Shown: in pieces, positions 22,660 to 30,363 of the stretch | Layout: every line of letters begins with the position of its first letter | Numbering within the stretch: the first letter of the stretch is position 1 | From: a virus | IMG/VR virus record: IMGVR_UViG_3300035034_000107 | Location: 1 to 33,036 of that record | DNA: 33,036 nt | Strand: one strand, 5' to 3' | Notes under the pieces: generated by a model | Seen by the model: the letters and a program-made list of their open reading frames with translations, nothing else | What the model was told of the DNA's origin: nothing | Database searches by the model: none | Made by a program: the position numbers and the translations under genes

Positions 22660-24371
22660 TGATAATATTTGAGAAAATCCGTTTTAAGAATTTCCTTTCA
22701 TTCGGTAATACCTTTACAGAGATATTACTGAATCATTCACCCACTACATTAATCGTGGGTGAAAATGGCGCAGGTAAGTCCACACTACTGGATGCATTGA
22801 CATTCGTTCTGTTTGGTAAACCCTTCCGCAAATTCAATAAACCACAACTGGTCAACTCAGTTAATAAAAAACAATGTATGGTTGAGATAGAATTCCATAT
22901 CAATAAAAATCACTACCTAGTACGCCGCGGTATTAAACCGGCTGTTTTCGAGATTGAAGAAAACGGTAATCTTATTGCACAGGATGCAGCTAACGGTGAC
23001 TATCAAGGATTCCTTGAGAAGCATATTCTCAAGATGAATCTCACTGCATTTACACAGATTGTTATATTAGGTAAAGCAACCTATGTACCATTCATGCGTT
23101 TACCTGCTAAACAACGTAGAACACTCATCGAAGAACTGTTAGGATTAACTATATTCAGTAAAATGAACGAGGTTCTTTCTCAACGTAACAAAGATTTGAA
23201 AAATGAGTTGGCTAATACTGAAACATTCATTCGTGGATTAAATGATAAGATTGAAATTCGTAAAGAGTTTATCGAGAAGGTAACTGGTGATAAGGAAGCT
23301 GAACTAAAGGAAGTTGAAAATGAGATTGCGGATACTGACAAAAACATTAAAGATTATCGCAAGGATATTAAGCGCATCAGTGAAGAAGTTTCTACCCTCA
23401 CTTCACAGAAACCTTGTAAATCGGAAATTGATAAGAAGCATACTCAGTTAAATAATTACAATCATGAATTTAAAGTTAAGATTAATGCTTTAACTAAAGA
23501 GATTAAATTCTTAACATCTAATGATTCATGTCCAACATGTAATCAGGAAATTGACGATACTTTCTGTAAAAACATAGTTTCTAAAAATGAAAGTAAGATT
23601 GGTAGATTAGAAGAAGGTCAATTACACCTTGTTGGAAAATTAGATAGTGTTGAAAAAGAACTTAGTGAATATCAATCACTCCATCAAGAAATCCATAAAC
23701 TGGATGTTGAGTTAAATGGTAAACAAAATTCACTGGATGAGTTGGAGCGATATAAGGAAAAACTTTTAAAGCGTAAAGATAATCTGAATAAGATGAACAC
23801 GGTTGATGTTGATAATCATAAAGAGATTTTGGATATTCTCAATTCAGATTTGAATGACCACTTAACCAAGAAAAATGAACTGGTTGAAAAGCAGGGGTAT
23901 CATTCGTCAATTGGTTTAATGTTAAAGGATGACGGTATCAAATCACTAATCGTTAACAAATATTTACCTGTGTTTAATCAGTCAATCAACAAGTATTTAC
24001 AGCACATGGGTATGTTTGTTAAGTTTACATTGGATGAACAATTCAATGAAACTATTTTGGCACGGTACATGGATACCTACAGTTATGAAAGTTTTAGTGA
24101 AGGTCAGAAGTTGCGTATTGATTTAGCAATCATGTTAACATGGCGCGATATTGCAAAGATGAAAAACGCAATGGATACTAATCTGTTAATCATGGATGAA
24201 GTTTTTGATTCATCATTAGACCAAAGTGGTATTGATTCATTTGTTGATTTGATTCCATCTATGAAGAATACCAATGTATTTGTGGTATCACATACACCTG
24301 ATAAATTATCAGATAAGTTCCGCTCACAATTGGAAATTAAACTGGATGGTAATTTCAGTCGGATTATGTAG
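22659..24371 (+). CDS. 46: Recombination nuclease subunit gp46
   Basis: This 570-residue protein is the Rad50/SbcC-like ATPase (T4 gp46, 560 residues). Walker A is GENGAGKST (34-42). Long coiled-coil arms flank a zinc hook CPTC (291-294). The ABC signature is SFSEGQKLRIDLA and Walker B is LLIMDEVFDSSLD. It bridges DNA ends and controls gp47. A perfect inverted repeat follows 38 bases after the stop. Confidence 0.93.
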   Translation: MIIFEKIRFKNFLSFGNTFTEILLNHSPTTLIVGENGAGKSTLLDALTFVLFGKPFRKFNKPQLVNSVNKKQCMVEIEFHINKNHYLVRRGIKPAVFEIEENGNLIAQDAANGDYQGFLEKHILKMNLTAFTQIVILGKATYVPFMRLPAKQRRTLIEELLGLTIFSKMNEVLSQRNKDLKNELANTETFIRGLNDKIEIRKEFIEKVTGDKEAELKEVENEIADTDKNIKDYRKDIKRISEEVSTLTSQKPCKSEIDKKHTQLNNYNHEFKVKINALTKEIKFLTSNDSCPTCNQEIDDTFCKNIVSKNESKIGRLEEGQLHLVGKLDSVEKELSEYQSLHQEIHKLDVELNGKQNSLDELERYKEKLLKRKDNLNKMNTVDVDNHKEILDILNSDLNDHLTKKNELVEKQGYHSSIGLMLKDDGIKSLIVNKYLPVFNQSINKYLQHMGMFVKFTLDEQFNETILARYMDTYSYESFSEGQKLRIDLAIMLTWRDIAKMKNAMDTNLLIMDEVFDSSLDQSGIDSFVDLIPSMKNTNVFVVSHTPDKLSDKFRSQLEIKLDGNFSRIM

Positions 24372-24409
24372 TGTACCGAATTGTACCCATTAAGGGTGTT
24401 TTCATCAAT

Positions 24410-24462
24410 AATGTACAATATATTGGCCATTATGTAGGTTAAGGGCCAATATATTGTACATT
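24410..24462 (+). repeat. Perfect 19-bp inverted repeat after gp46
   Basis: AATGTACAATATATTGGCC (24410-24428) and its exact reverse complement (24444-24462) are separated by 15 bases. The stem is long but no T-run follows, so it is not a typical terminator. Four TGTAC(A/C) boxes lie in and just before it (gTGTACCg, tTGTACCc, aTGTACAa, tTGTACAt). It could end transcription, protect gp46 mRNA, or be a binding site for a dimeric protein. The stretch 24372-24638 holds no gene. Confidence 0.7.
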
Positions 24463-24565
24463 CACTCCCAACCCCCACAAAACCCTCTGAAATCGCCTGA
24501 GATTTGGCCTAATGCACACATTTGTGCTATATTTTAAGCCAGATTTTGACCTTATATAATTATTT

Positions 24566-24619
24566 TCGTAAATAGCTTGCATCTACGGCTCACTGTGGTA
24601 TAATATTTATATTGAGTAA
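24566..24619 (+). promoter_or_regulatory. 54-bp promoter repeat, copy 1
   Basis: This segment is identical over 54 bases to 24954-25007. It holds TTGCAT (24577-24582), a 16-base spacer and TATAAT (24599-24604) with an extended TG (TGGTATAAT), so it is a strong sigma-70-type promoter. It ends 19 bases before the next start codon, and the leader continues with ACAGAGG in both copies. It probably gives early or middle expression of the gene at 24639. Confidence 0.85.
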
Positions 24620-24638
24620 GAAAACAGAGGAATAAAAT

Positions 24639-24953
24639 ATGTTTGACGCGAATCTTGTACTTGACCAACTGACTATGAGTAACAACGGCGCTAACCGTTT
24701 AAAAGCAATGATTGGTGCAAAGAACTTTGCTCGTTCTGATGAACAACGTTATGTTAGTTTTCGCTTCCCAATGAAGGCGCGTAACAAAGCAAACTATGTG
24801 AAAATCACCCTGAATGATATGGACACTTATGATGTTGAGTTCGGTAGTATTCGTGGTATGAAGTATACTGTTAAAGGTGAAGCAAACGGTATGTACTTTG
24901 ATATGCTGAAAGAATATTTTGAAGTTGAAACTGGACTTTATTTGAGTTTATAG
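24639..24953 (+). CDS. Small protein of unknown function
   Basis: I do not recognise this 104-residue protein. It is basic and mixed alpha/beta (NNGANRLKAMIGAKNFARSD, then RYVSFRFPMKARNKANYVKI and YDVEFGSIRGMKYTVKGE). No membrane segment or Cys is present. It stands between two copies of the 54-bp promoter repeat; the second copy begins right after its TAG. Strong promoter and AGAGGA ribosome binding site suggest high early expression, as for host-takeover proteins, but that is inference. Confidence 0.75.
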   Translation: MFDANLVLDQLTMSNNGANRLKAMIGAKNFARSDEQRYVSFRFPMKARNKANYVKITLNDMDTYDVEFGSIRGMKYTVKGEANGMYFDMLKEYFEVETGLYLSL

Positions 24954-25007
24954 TCGTAAATAGCTTGCATCTACGGCTCACTGTGGTATAATATTTATAT
25001 TGAGTAA
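24954..25007 (+). promoter_or_regulatory. 54-bp promoter repeat, copy 2
   Basis: Identical to 24566-24619: TTGCAT (24965-24970) and TATAAT (24987-24992). It starts at the base after the previous stop and drives the gene at 25027 and probably the small genes behind it. The perfect identity points to recent duplication or gene conversion. Confidence 0.85.
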
Positions 25008-25026
25008 ACAAACAGAGGTAAAAAAC

Positions 25027-25299
25027 ATGACATTAAACGAATTTAAAAACAGCTTAGTTATCGGTGATTCTTACCAGACCACACATGAATTTACTGGTGA
25101 TAATCCAAGTGCTCCAAAAGATTTGGGTGTTCGTAAACTTGGTTATAAGGATACTGTTAAGTTTGGGTTTGAATCTACTCGGAACGCTGGTGAGTTTTCA
25201 TATCGTGATTGGCCTAAAAAGTCTGAATTGACTGTAATTGAAAATGGGTTTATACTTGAAAATGATTTTTGTAAATTAACTTATGTGAAGGTGTCATAA
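25027..25299 (+). CDS. Small protein of unknown function
   Basis: From ATG 25027 (CAGAGG upstream) the product has 90 residues. A start at 25000 would lie inside the promoter repeat and before the ribosome binding site, so I reject it. The protein is small and probably beta-rich (DLGVRKLGYKDTVKFGFEST, FSYRDWPKKSELTVIENGF). I know no family. It overlaps the next gene by one base. Confidence 0.7.
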   Translation: MTLNEFKNSLVIGDSYQTTHEFTGDNPSAPKDLGVRKLGYKDTVKFGFESTRNAGEFSYRDWPKKSELTVIENGFILENDFCKLTYVKVS

Positions 25300-25565
25300 T
25301 GGATTCTGCAACTAAAAACATTGAACAGTTTAAAGAAGTTCTTAACGCAACTAATGGAGATTTACGTGACCCTGTTGCATATTGGGCACGAAGGGCTGTA
25401 ATCACCGAGGCGCTGAGAAACAGTGCATACCTAAAGCGCAGGGTTATTGAACTTTATCCTGAGCGTGGCAATACATTTAATCGTTTCAGATTAAAACGTG
25501 CCCTTGAATATCTACGTGACCTGAAGCCTGTTACTGAAGCCTGTGCAATCTTGCGAGTAGTGTAA
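25299..25565 (+). CDS. Small basic protein of unknown function
   Basis: This 88-residue protein is helical and Arg-rich (DPVAYWARRAVITEALRNSA, YLKRRVIELYPERGNTFNRF, FRLKRALEYLRDL). It looks able to bind nucleic acid or protein, but has no recognised motif. ATG overlaps the upstream TAA by one base. Confidence 0.7.
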   Translation: MDSATKNIEQFKEVLNATNGDLRDPVAYWARRAVITEALRNSAYLKRRVIELYPERGNTFNRFRLKRALEYLRDLKPVTEACAILRVV

Positions 25566-25567
25566 TC

Positions 25568-25942
25568 ATGAGTCTATCAATAAACACAGCAAAGATGCAG
25601 AAACAAATTGATTTATGGCGTGATAAAATCACCAAAGCCATTAAAGATATAACCGTAGATTATCTACATGGTTCTGGTTACTCTAAAGGTATCGGTGAGA
25701 ATGGTTGTTTAAGGTTATGCACATATCCAGATTCACTTGATAGTGACGGTTACACAATGGCCACGTACATTTCTACAGATGAAACAGATGCAGATGCGTT
25801 CGCTATTATGGGCTTCACTGAACAGGGTGTAATCAATGATGCATATTGTGGATTGGTCACAACTGATTATGAGGATTTAACCCTTGAACAGTTAATATGG
25901 GTGTATGATAATTTAAAAGAAACACACACATACTTGCAATAA
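25568..25942 (+). CDS. Protein of unknown function
   Basis: This 124-residue protein follows two bases after the previous stop. It is acidic in the second half (ATYISTDETDADAFAIMGFT, TTDYEDLTLEQLIWVYDNL) with a helical first part. I recognise no family. It is the last of four small genes behind the duplicated promoters and precedes the sliding clamp. Confidence 0.7.
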   Translation: MSLSINTAKMQKQIDLWRDKITKAIKDITVDYLHGSGYSKGIGENGCLRLCTYPDSLDSDGYTMATYISTDETDADAFAIMGFTEQGVINDAYCGLVTTDYEDLTLEQLIWVYDNLKETHTYLQ

Positions 25943-25990
25943 CAATTCACTTATGTTAGCATTCATACTTTATTATGTATGAGGTATAGT

Positions 25991-26638
25991 ATGAAGCTAA
26001 CTAAAAAGGTGTTGGCCGTTCTAAAGAATTTTGCAACGATTAATTCTGGAATAATCATTAAGGCGGGTTCGTCAATTCAAACCAAATCAATTGAGAAGAA
26101 TATTTTCACTCAGTGTGATATTGATGTTGAGTTCCCAATAGAATTTTGCATATTCGATTTGAACGAATTCCTGTCAACCATTTCTATATTCAATGACCCT
26201 GAACTTGAGTTTGAAGAAAAGTATGTAACTATCAGTGAAGGTAAATCTTCTGTGCGTTACTATTATTCGTCACCAACTGTTGTCACAGGTGTTACTAAAA
26301 TGCCTTCATTCCCTGAAGGTAAAAATAAGTTCAGTATTACACAAGATGAATTGCTTAGTCTAACTAAGGCATCCAATATTCTTGAACTTAACACATTAAA
26401 ACTATGTAATGATGCTGCTGGTGTATCATTGATTGTAACTGATGTTGATAACTCAACCAGTAATCAATTTAAACAACACATAGACACTTCAGATGTTGAA
26501 GATTTTTCAGATGAGGTATCCATTGAATATCTCAAAATGCTACCACTTGACTATGACGTTGAAGTGAAATCTGGTATGTTCATTCACTTTAAAAACGATA
26601 AAGAAAATATCCGTTATTGGGTATCGGTGGGTGTGTAA
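25991..26638 (+). CDS. 45: Sliding clamp gp45
   Basis: From ATG 25991 the product has 215 residues, against 228 in T4. The start MKLTKKVLAVLKNFATINSG matches gp45; GAGG six bases upstream supports it over ATG 25979. gp45 is a trimeric ring that tethers DNA polymerase gp43 and, with gp55 and gp33, activates late promoters. The order 45-44-62-regA is that of T4. The final codon overlaps the next ATG. Confidence 0.92.
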   Translation: MKLTKKVLAVLKNFATINSGIIIKAGSSIQTKSIEKNIFTQCDIDVEFPIEFCIFDLNEFLSTISIFNDPELEFEEKYVTISEGKSSVRYYYSSPTVVTGVTKMPSFPEGKNKFSITQDELLSLTKASNILELNTLKLCNDAAGVSLIVTDVDNSTSNQFKQHIDTSDVEDFSDEVSIEYLKMLPLDYDVEVKSGMFIHFKNDKENIRYWVSVGV

Positions 26639-26862
26639 TGGCATTGTATAGATTTATTGGGTTTAAGGCGGTTGCAACAAAACCTAACGATGAAGAATAT
26701 GATGCCCCCTTTATGGTATACTTCCCTATGGGGTTAAATGAAATAACAGGTGAAATGGTTAACACTGCTGTTAGTTCGGCTGTAAGTCAATTTCTACAAC
26801 TCCATCCAACAGGGTCAATTATATCACAGATGGAACGAACAGTTAATATGGTAGGTAGATAA
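26638..26862 (+). CDS. Small protein between gp45 and gp44
   Basis: From ATG 26638, overlapping the gp45 stop by one base, the product has 74 residues. It begins MALYRFIGFKAVATKP, has a PFMVYFPMGLNEITGEMV segment and a helix at the end. I recognise no family, though it occupies the gap where T4 has rpbA-type genes near 45; it is shorter than RpbA (129 residues) and not visibly similar. Overlaps at both ends indicate coupled translation with clamp and loader. Confidence 0.65.
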   Translation: MALYRFIGFKAVATKPNDEEYDAPFMVYFPMGLNEITGEMVNTAVSSAVSQFLQLHPTGSIISQMERTVNMVGR

Positions 26863-27800
26863 TGATAGATGACGAATTTCTATATGTAGAAAAATATCGC
26901 CCACAAACTATTGATGAATGTATTTTACCAGAACGGTATAAAGATAAATTCAAAGGGTTTGTTGAGAAAGGTGAAATCTCAAATTTACTTTTATCTGGTG
27001 ATTCAGGTATGGGTAAAACAACTATTGCACGTGCATTGGCCCGTGAACTTGGTGCGGATATGTTATTCATAAAGGCATCTGAAGATGGTAACATTGATAC
27101 ATTGCGTACTACGATACGTAAGTTTGCATCAAGTGTATCACTGGAAGGTGGTACTAAAATTGTTATACTGGATGAATCTGATTATCTTAATGCTAATTCA
27201 ACTCAACCAGCATTGCGTTCATTCCTTGAAGAATTCAGTAAGAATTGTCGATTCATATTCACGGCTAATTATCCAAATCGGATAATTAAACCGTTGCGTT
27301 CACGTTTAACTGAAATTGAGTTTAAATTTAATCGAAAAGAATCGGCTGCATTAGCCGGTCAATTCATGAAACGGGTTAAAGAAATACTCAAGAATGAAGA
27401 AGTTGAATTTGACCAAAAAGTGGTTGCTGAAATTATTATGAAATTCTTCCCTGATTTCAGAAAGGTTCTTAGTGAATTACAGGGGTTTGCGTCAACAGGT
27501 ATCACAGGTGATGCTCTTAGCAAGATTTCTGGTACATCCCTTGATGAGGTCATGGGGTATCTAAAGAAAAAAGAATTCACAAAGATGCGTAAATGGGTTG
27601 CGGAAAATAGTGACCATGACCCAATAATGATTATGCGCAGTGTTGTGGATAATGCATATGATTTGTTTGATTCACCATCAATCCCTAATGTGGTGATGTT
27701 TTATAATCAATATGATTATCAGAATGCATTCGTTACGGATAAGGAAATTAACCTTGTGGTATTCTTCACTGAACTTATGATGAATTGTGAGTTAAAGTAA
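26862..27800 (+). CDS. 44: Clamp loader large subunit gp44
   Basis: This 312-residue AAA+ protein matches T4 gp44 (319 residues): EKYRPQTIDECILPE near the start, Walker A GDSGMGKTT (46-54), Walker B VILDESDYLN, the Arg-finger/sensor region (CRFIFTANYPNRIIKPLRSR) and a helical C-terminal collar. Four gp44 subunits with one gp62 load the clamp using ATP. Starts and stops overlap neighbours by one base. Confidence 0.94.
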   Translation: MIDDEFLYVEKYRPQTIDECILPERYKDKFKGFVEKGEISNLLLSGDSGMGKTTIARALARELGADMLFIKASEDGNIDTLRTTIRKFASSVSLEGGTKIVILDESDYLNANSTQPALRSFLEEFSKNCRFIFTANYPNRIIKPLRSRLTEIEFKFNRKESAALAGQFMKRVKEILKNEEVEFDQKVVAEIIMKFFPDFRKVLSELQGFASTGITGDALSKISGTSLDEVMGYLKKKEFTKMRKWVAENSDHDPIMIMRSVVDNAYDLFDSPSIPNVVMFYNQYDYQNAFVTDKEINLVVFFTELMMNCELK

Positions 27801-28189
27801 TGGCCGCATTAGGTGATTTTCTAAATTCGATTAATAATAAAACAGGTATAATTGAACCGGAAGAAGTTCAAAAGGGTTATGTTCCGTTTGTTATTAATCG
27901 TACATTGAGTTATTTCATTGATACGGTTGTGTTAGCCAATGAAATGAACCACTATGTGAATACACCTAAGAACTATCAATATCTTTTCTATGTCAATTCT
28001 GTGCGCAAGAAAAAGCGATTCACGAAATGGCACAAATCTGAACATGATAAATACTTGGAAGTGGTAAAAGAGTATTATGATTATTCGTATGAAAAGGCGA
28101 ATGATGCACTCAAATTACTGACAGTTGAACAATGTAAGGAATTAGAAAAGAGATTGTATAGAGGTGGCAAAAATGAGTTCGTGTGTTGA
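27800..28189 (+). CDS. 62: Clamp loader small subunit gp62
   Basis: This 129-residue protein follows gp44 with a one-base overlap, the place of gp62 (187 residues in T4). Features are the opening LGDFLNSINNKTG, the aromatic AAKNYQYLFYVNSVRKKKRF-like stretch (residues about 54-74), and a basic helical end. gp62 is the single subunit of the loader that lacks ATPase motifs. It is about 60 residues shorter than the T4 protein, so part of the C-terminal domain may be missing. Its last 17 bases overlap regA. Confidence 0.82.
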   Translation: MAALGDFLNSINNKTGIIEPEEVQKGYVPFVINRTLSYFIDTVVLANEMNHYVNTPKNYQYLFYVNSVRKKKRFTKWHKSEHDKYLEVVKEYYDYSYEKANDALKLLTVEQCKELEKRLYRGGKNEFVC

Positions 28190-28646
28190 TGATATTTTCG
28201 AGGGATTAGGTGTTGAAATCACCCTCAAAACAAGTGAAGATTTTTTAAAGGTTAAGGAAACCTTAACACGAATTGGTGTTGATTTGGATATTCTATATCG
28301 CAATGAACTGAAAGATGTTGCGGTAAAAGAAAAACAAATCCCTAAAACACTTTATCAATCTTGCCACATATTACATAAACGTGGTCGTTACGCCATTCTA
28401 CATTTCAAGGAATTGTTTGCATTAGATGGTAAACATTCAGATATTACAGATGTTGATTTAGCTAGACGAAACACAATCGTCAAGTTATTAAGTGAATGGA
28501 ATATGATTGATGTGGTTAATAAAGAATCATTTTTCACAGTTTCTGATTTTGCAGAAATGAATCAAATGAAAATAATTTCACATAAAGCTAAACACGATTG
28601 GGAATTAATTACAAAATATACAATCGGTTCTAACAAAGAAAAATAA
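28173..28646 (+). CDS. regA: Translational repressor RegA
   Basis: From ATG 28173 (GAGG upstream) the product has 157 residues. It matches T4 RegA (122 residues): EITLKTSEDFLKVKETLTRIG, LYQSCHILHKRGRYAILHFK, and the end KHDWELITKYTIG. RegA binds AU-rich start regions of early mRNAs such as 44, 45 and its own and blocks translation. An insertion of about 20 residues (GVDLDILYRNELKDVAVKE) and an N-terminal extension explain the larger size. A GTG start at 28164 is possible, but spacing favours the ATG. Confidence 0.9.
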   Translation: MSSCVDDIFEGLGVEITLKTSEDFLKVKETLTRIGVDLDILYRNELKDVAVKEKQIPKTLYQSCHILHKRGRYAILHFKELFALDGKHSDITDVDLARRNTIVKLLSEWNMIDVVNKESFFTVSDFAEMNQMKIISHKAKHDWELITKYTIGSNKEK

Positions 28647-28659
28647 GGTAAAATATATT

Positions 28660-29256
28660 ATGGAAACAGAAGCGGAATATAAAACCCCTCCAAAGCGTAC
28701 ACAGAAACATGAATCTAAAAAAGCAATGCAGTTAGGTTTATTTAAAATCTATAGTGATGCATCTGACCCGTTGTGGGCTACTAATGGTTCAGCATGTTTT
28801 GATTTAAAGGCATATTTGAAACCTTCAACTGAAGTTAATATTTATGATTCTAACAATGAAAAAACAACTCGAAATGCCCGTGATGAAATTGCCCGTGATG
28901 AATCTGGTATCTGGCTAAACCCCGGCGATAGAGCGTTAATCCCAACTGGTCTAGTTTTTGATATTCCAGAATACCATTCAATCCGTATACACCCCCGTTC
29001 TGGTCTATCATGGAAATCTGGTCTAAACCTTTCAAACTGTGAAGGTGTAGTTGATTATGATTACGTTGAACAGATGTTTATCTCAATCCACAACACATCG
29101 CGCGCGCGAGTATGGATAGCAGATGGTGAACGTATAGCACAAGCTGAACTGGTAGAAGTGATTCACTCAAATGCTATTGACGTGGTTTCACTTTCAAAGA
29201 AACCTGCTAAGAAAACAACTCGCTCGGGTGGATTTGGTTCTTCTGGTAAAAAATAG
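28660..29256 (+). CDS. dut: dUTP diphosphatase (trimeric type)
   Basis: This 198-residue protein has the five motifs of trimeric dUTPase: ACFDLKA, the segment around ALIPTGLVFDIPE, RIHPRSGLSWKSGLNLSN, GVVDYDYVEQM and DGERIAQAELVEV, then the flexible GGFGSSGKK end that closes over the active site. It hydrolyses dUTP to dUMP and pyrophosphate, keeping uracil out of DNA and feeding dTMP synthesis. T4 itself uses the unrelated gp56 dCTPase-dUTPase tied to hydroxymethylcytosine. The first 30 residues are a basic extension (KTPPKRTQKHESKKA), and an insertion near residues 60-85 lengthens the protein. Confidence 0.93.
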   Translation: METEAEYKTPPKRTQKHESKKAMQLGLFKIYSDASDPLWATNGSACFDLKAYLKPSTEVNIYDSNNEKTTRNARDEIARDESGIWLNPGDRALIPTGLVFDIPEYHSIRIHPRSGLSWKSGLNLSNCEGVVDYDYVEQMFISIHNTSRARVWIADGERIAQAELVEVIHSNAIDVVSLSKKPAKKTTRSGGFGSSGKK

Positions 29257-29266
29257 TTGTACTTTA

Positions 29267-29298
29267 TTGGTAGGTGTGGTATTCTACCCGCCTACCAA
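29267..29298 (+). terminator. Hairpin after dUTPase
   Basis: TTGGTAGG (29267-29274) pairs perfectly with CCTACCAA (29291-29298), and GGTA/TACC (29278-29288) can form an inner stem. No T-run follows. It shares the core ATTCTACCC with the hairpin after gp18, so both may serve the same purpose in mRNA processing or partial termination. Confidence 0.5.
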
Positions 29299-29326
29299 AT
29301 AACAATAATAAATAGGTAATTATATT

Positions 29327-29626
29327 ATGTCGATTGAAGAAAGTTCTAAAGTTAAGATTCCATCGCGCCCCCAAGATTTGAAAGATATTGCCAAAGTCAT
29401 TGATGACATTTGTAATGTTAAAACAATGATTGCTGCGAAGAATGATTACATCAAAGAAGCTAAGAAGGCTTTGAAAGATGACTATGAATTGGATGGTTCG
29501 GCAATTACGCTTATGATTAAGTTGCGTGAAAAAGAAATGGCTGAAGATTATTTTGAAACACAAGATGAACTTCATACATTGTATGAAAAACTGTTTAATT
29601 TAAATGAAAATGGAGATAGTGAATAA
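29327..29626 (+). CDS. dsbA: dsDNA-binding protein DsbA
   Basis: This 99-residue helical protein resembles T4 DsbA (89 residues), which binds double-stranded DNA near late promoters and can enhance their use. Similar features are the DLKDIAKVIDDICNVKTMIA start, IKEAKKALKDDYELDGSAIT in the middle, and LREKEMAEDYFETQDELHTL at the end. It follows dUTPase and a hairpin. The call rests on pattern and length, so it is less sure than the replication genes. Confidence 0.72.
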   Translation: MSIEESSKVKIPSRPQDLKDIAKVIDDICNVKTMIAAKNDYIKEAKKALKDDYELDGSAITLMIKLREKEMAEDYFETQDELHTLYEKLFNLNENGDSE

Positions 29627-29627
29627 T

Positions 29628-29927
29628 ATGGGTACAACTATTATAATGTTGATACTGGATACTGGTGAATACATGATGGGTGTTCAAATATCCAATGATG
29701 AGAACGGTGTTGTGTTGGATAAACCAGTTGCTGTTCAGGTTCGTGAAGATGGTCAAGGCTTGATGTTTATGCCATACTTACAGTTGGTTGAAGAAACTCA
29801 ATGTTTATATAAGCCACACCATGTACGTCATGTATTATCACCAAAAGAAGCACTGGTTGATAACTACCGCAAACAGTTTCTTGATGACGTGGGGTTGATG
29901 GTTCCTGACCAAAACATAATCTCATAA
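29628..29927 (+). CDS. Possible Sm-like beta-barrel protein
   Basis: From ATG 29628 (GGAGA upstream) the product has 99 residues; the frame is open to 29604, but that part reads through dsbA. It looks like an Sm/LSm fold: TTIIMLILDTGEYMMGVQIS (two strands with a central Gly), GVVLDKPVAVQVREDGQGL, then FMPYLQLVEE. Phage Sm-like proteins of this size occur in T4-like marine phages, but their role is not known to me; RNA binding is suggested by the fold. The next gene starts within its stop. Confidence 0.6.
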   Translation: MGTTIIMLILDTGEYMMGVQISNDENGVVLDKPVAVQVREDGQGLMFMPYLQLVEETQCLYKPHHVRHVLSPKEALVDNYRKQFLDDVGLMVPDQNIIS

Positions 29928-30340
29928 TGATTAAATTGTTATCCAGATTTGTAGTGATGGTATCACTGGTTATGGTTTTATCCTGCACCAGTGATACCAC
30001 TTCAGATTTAGTGATTAACACTTTACCTGATAGAGATTTAATGTTATCTTGGAATACAGTAACGAGATACATGTCAGATGAATGTATTGTAGGTGATATA
30101 CAATATACGTTATATTATGGTAATCAAAGTGGTGTTCACCCTATAACACTTGAGATACCCTCAGTCAGTATTGAATGTTCCCATACTACATATGATACAC
30201 AATGTGGTGTATTTAAAATGCGGTGTAGCTATATACTAACTGATGTACCAAAAAATAATTGGTATTTTACATTAACTGCTACAGATGAAGCGGGTAATGA
30301 AAGTGCTAAATCAAATGAGGTAAATGTTTTACTTCAGTAA
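29927..30340 (+). CDS. Lipoprotein with fibronectin III-like domain
   Basis: This 137-residue protein has a signal peptide: basic MIKLLSR, a hydrophobic core and lipobox VLSC with Cys20, so it should be acylated and anchored in a membrane after cleavage. Residues about 30-137 look like one fibronectin type III domain (LMLSWNTV, DIQYTLYYGN, WYFTLTATDEAGNESAKSN), with four further Cys that could form disulfides. Phage-encoded lipoproteins often act in superinfection exclusion or lysis control, but this role is inference. The start overlaps the upstream stop by one base. Confidence 0.78.
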   Translation: MIKLLSRFVVMVSLVMVLSCTSDTTSDLVINTLPDRDLMLSWNTVTRYMSDECIVGDIQYTLYYGNQSGVHPITLEIPSVSIECSHTTYDTQCGVFKMRCSYILTDVPKNNWYFTLTATDEAGNESAKSNEVNVLLQ

Positions 30341-30363
30341 ATCGACAATTAGGGAGTCTAATA

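Noticed and set aside
25943-25990. Promoter before gp45
   Set aside because: TATTAT-like sequence is present but no acceptable -35 at usual spacing; evidence too weak.
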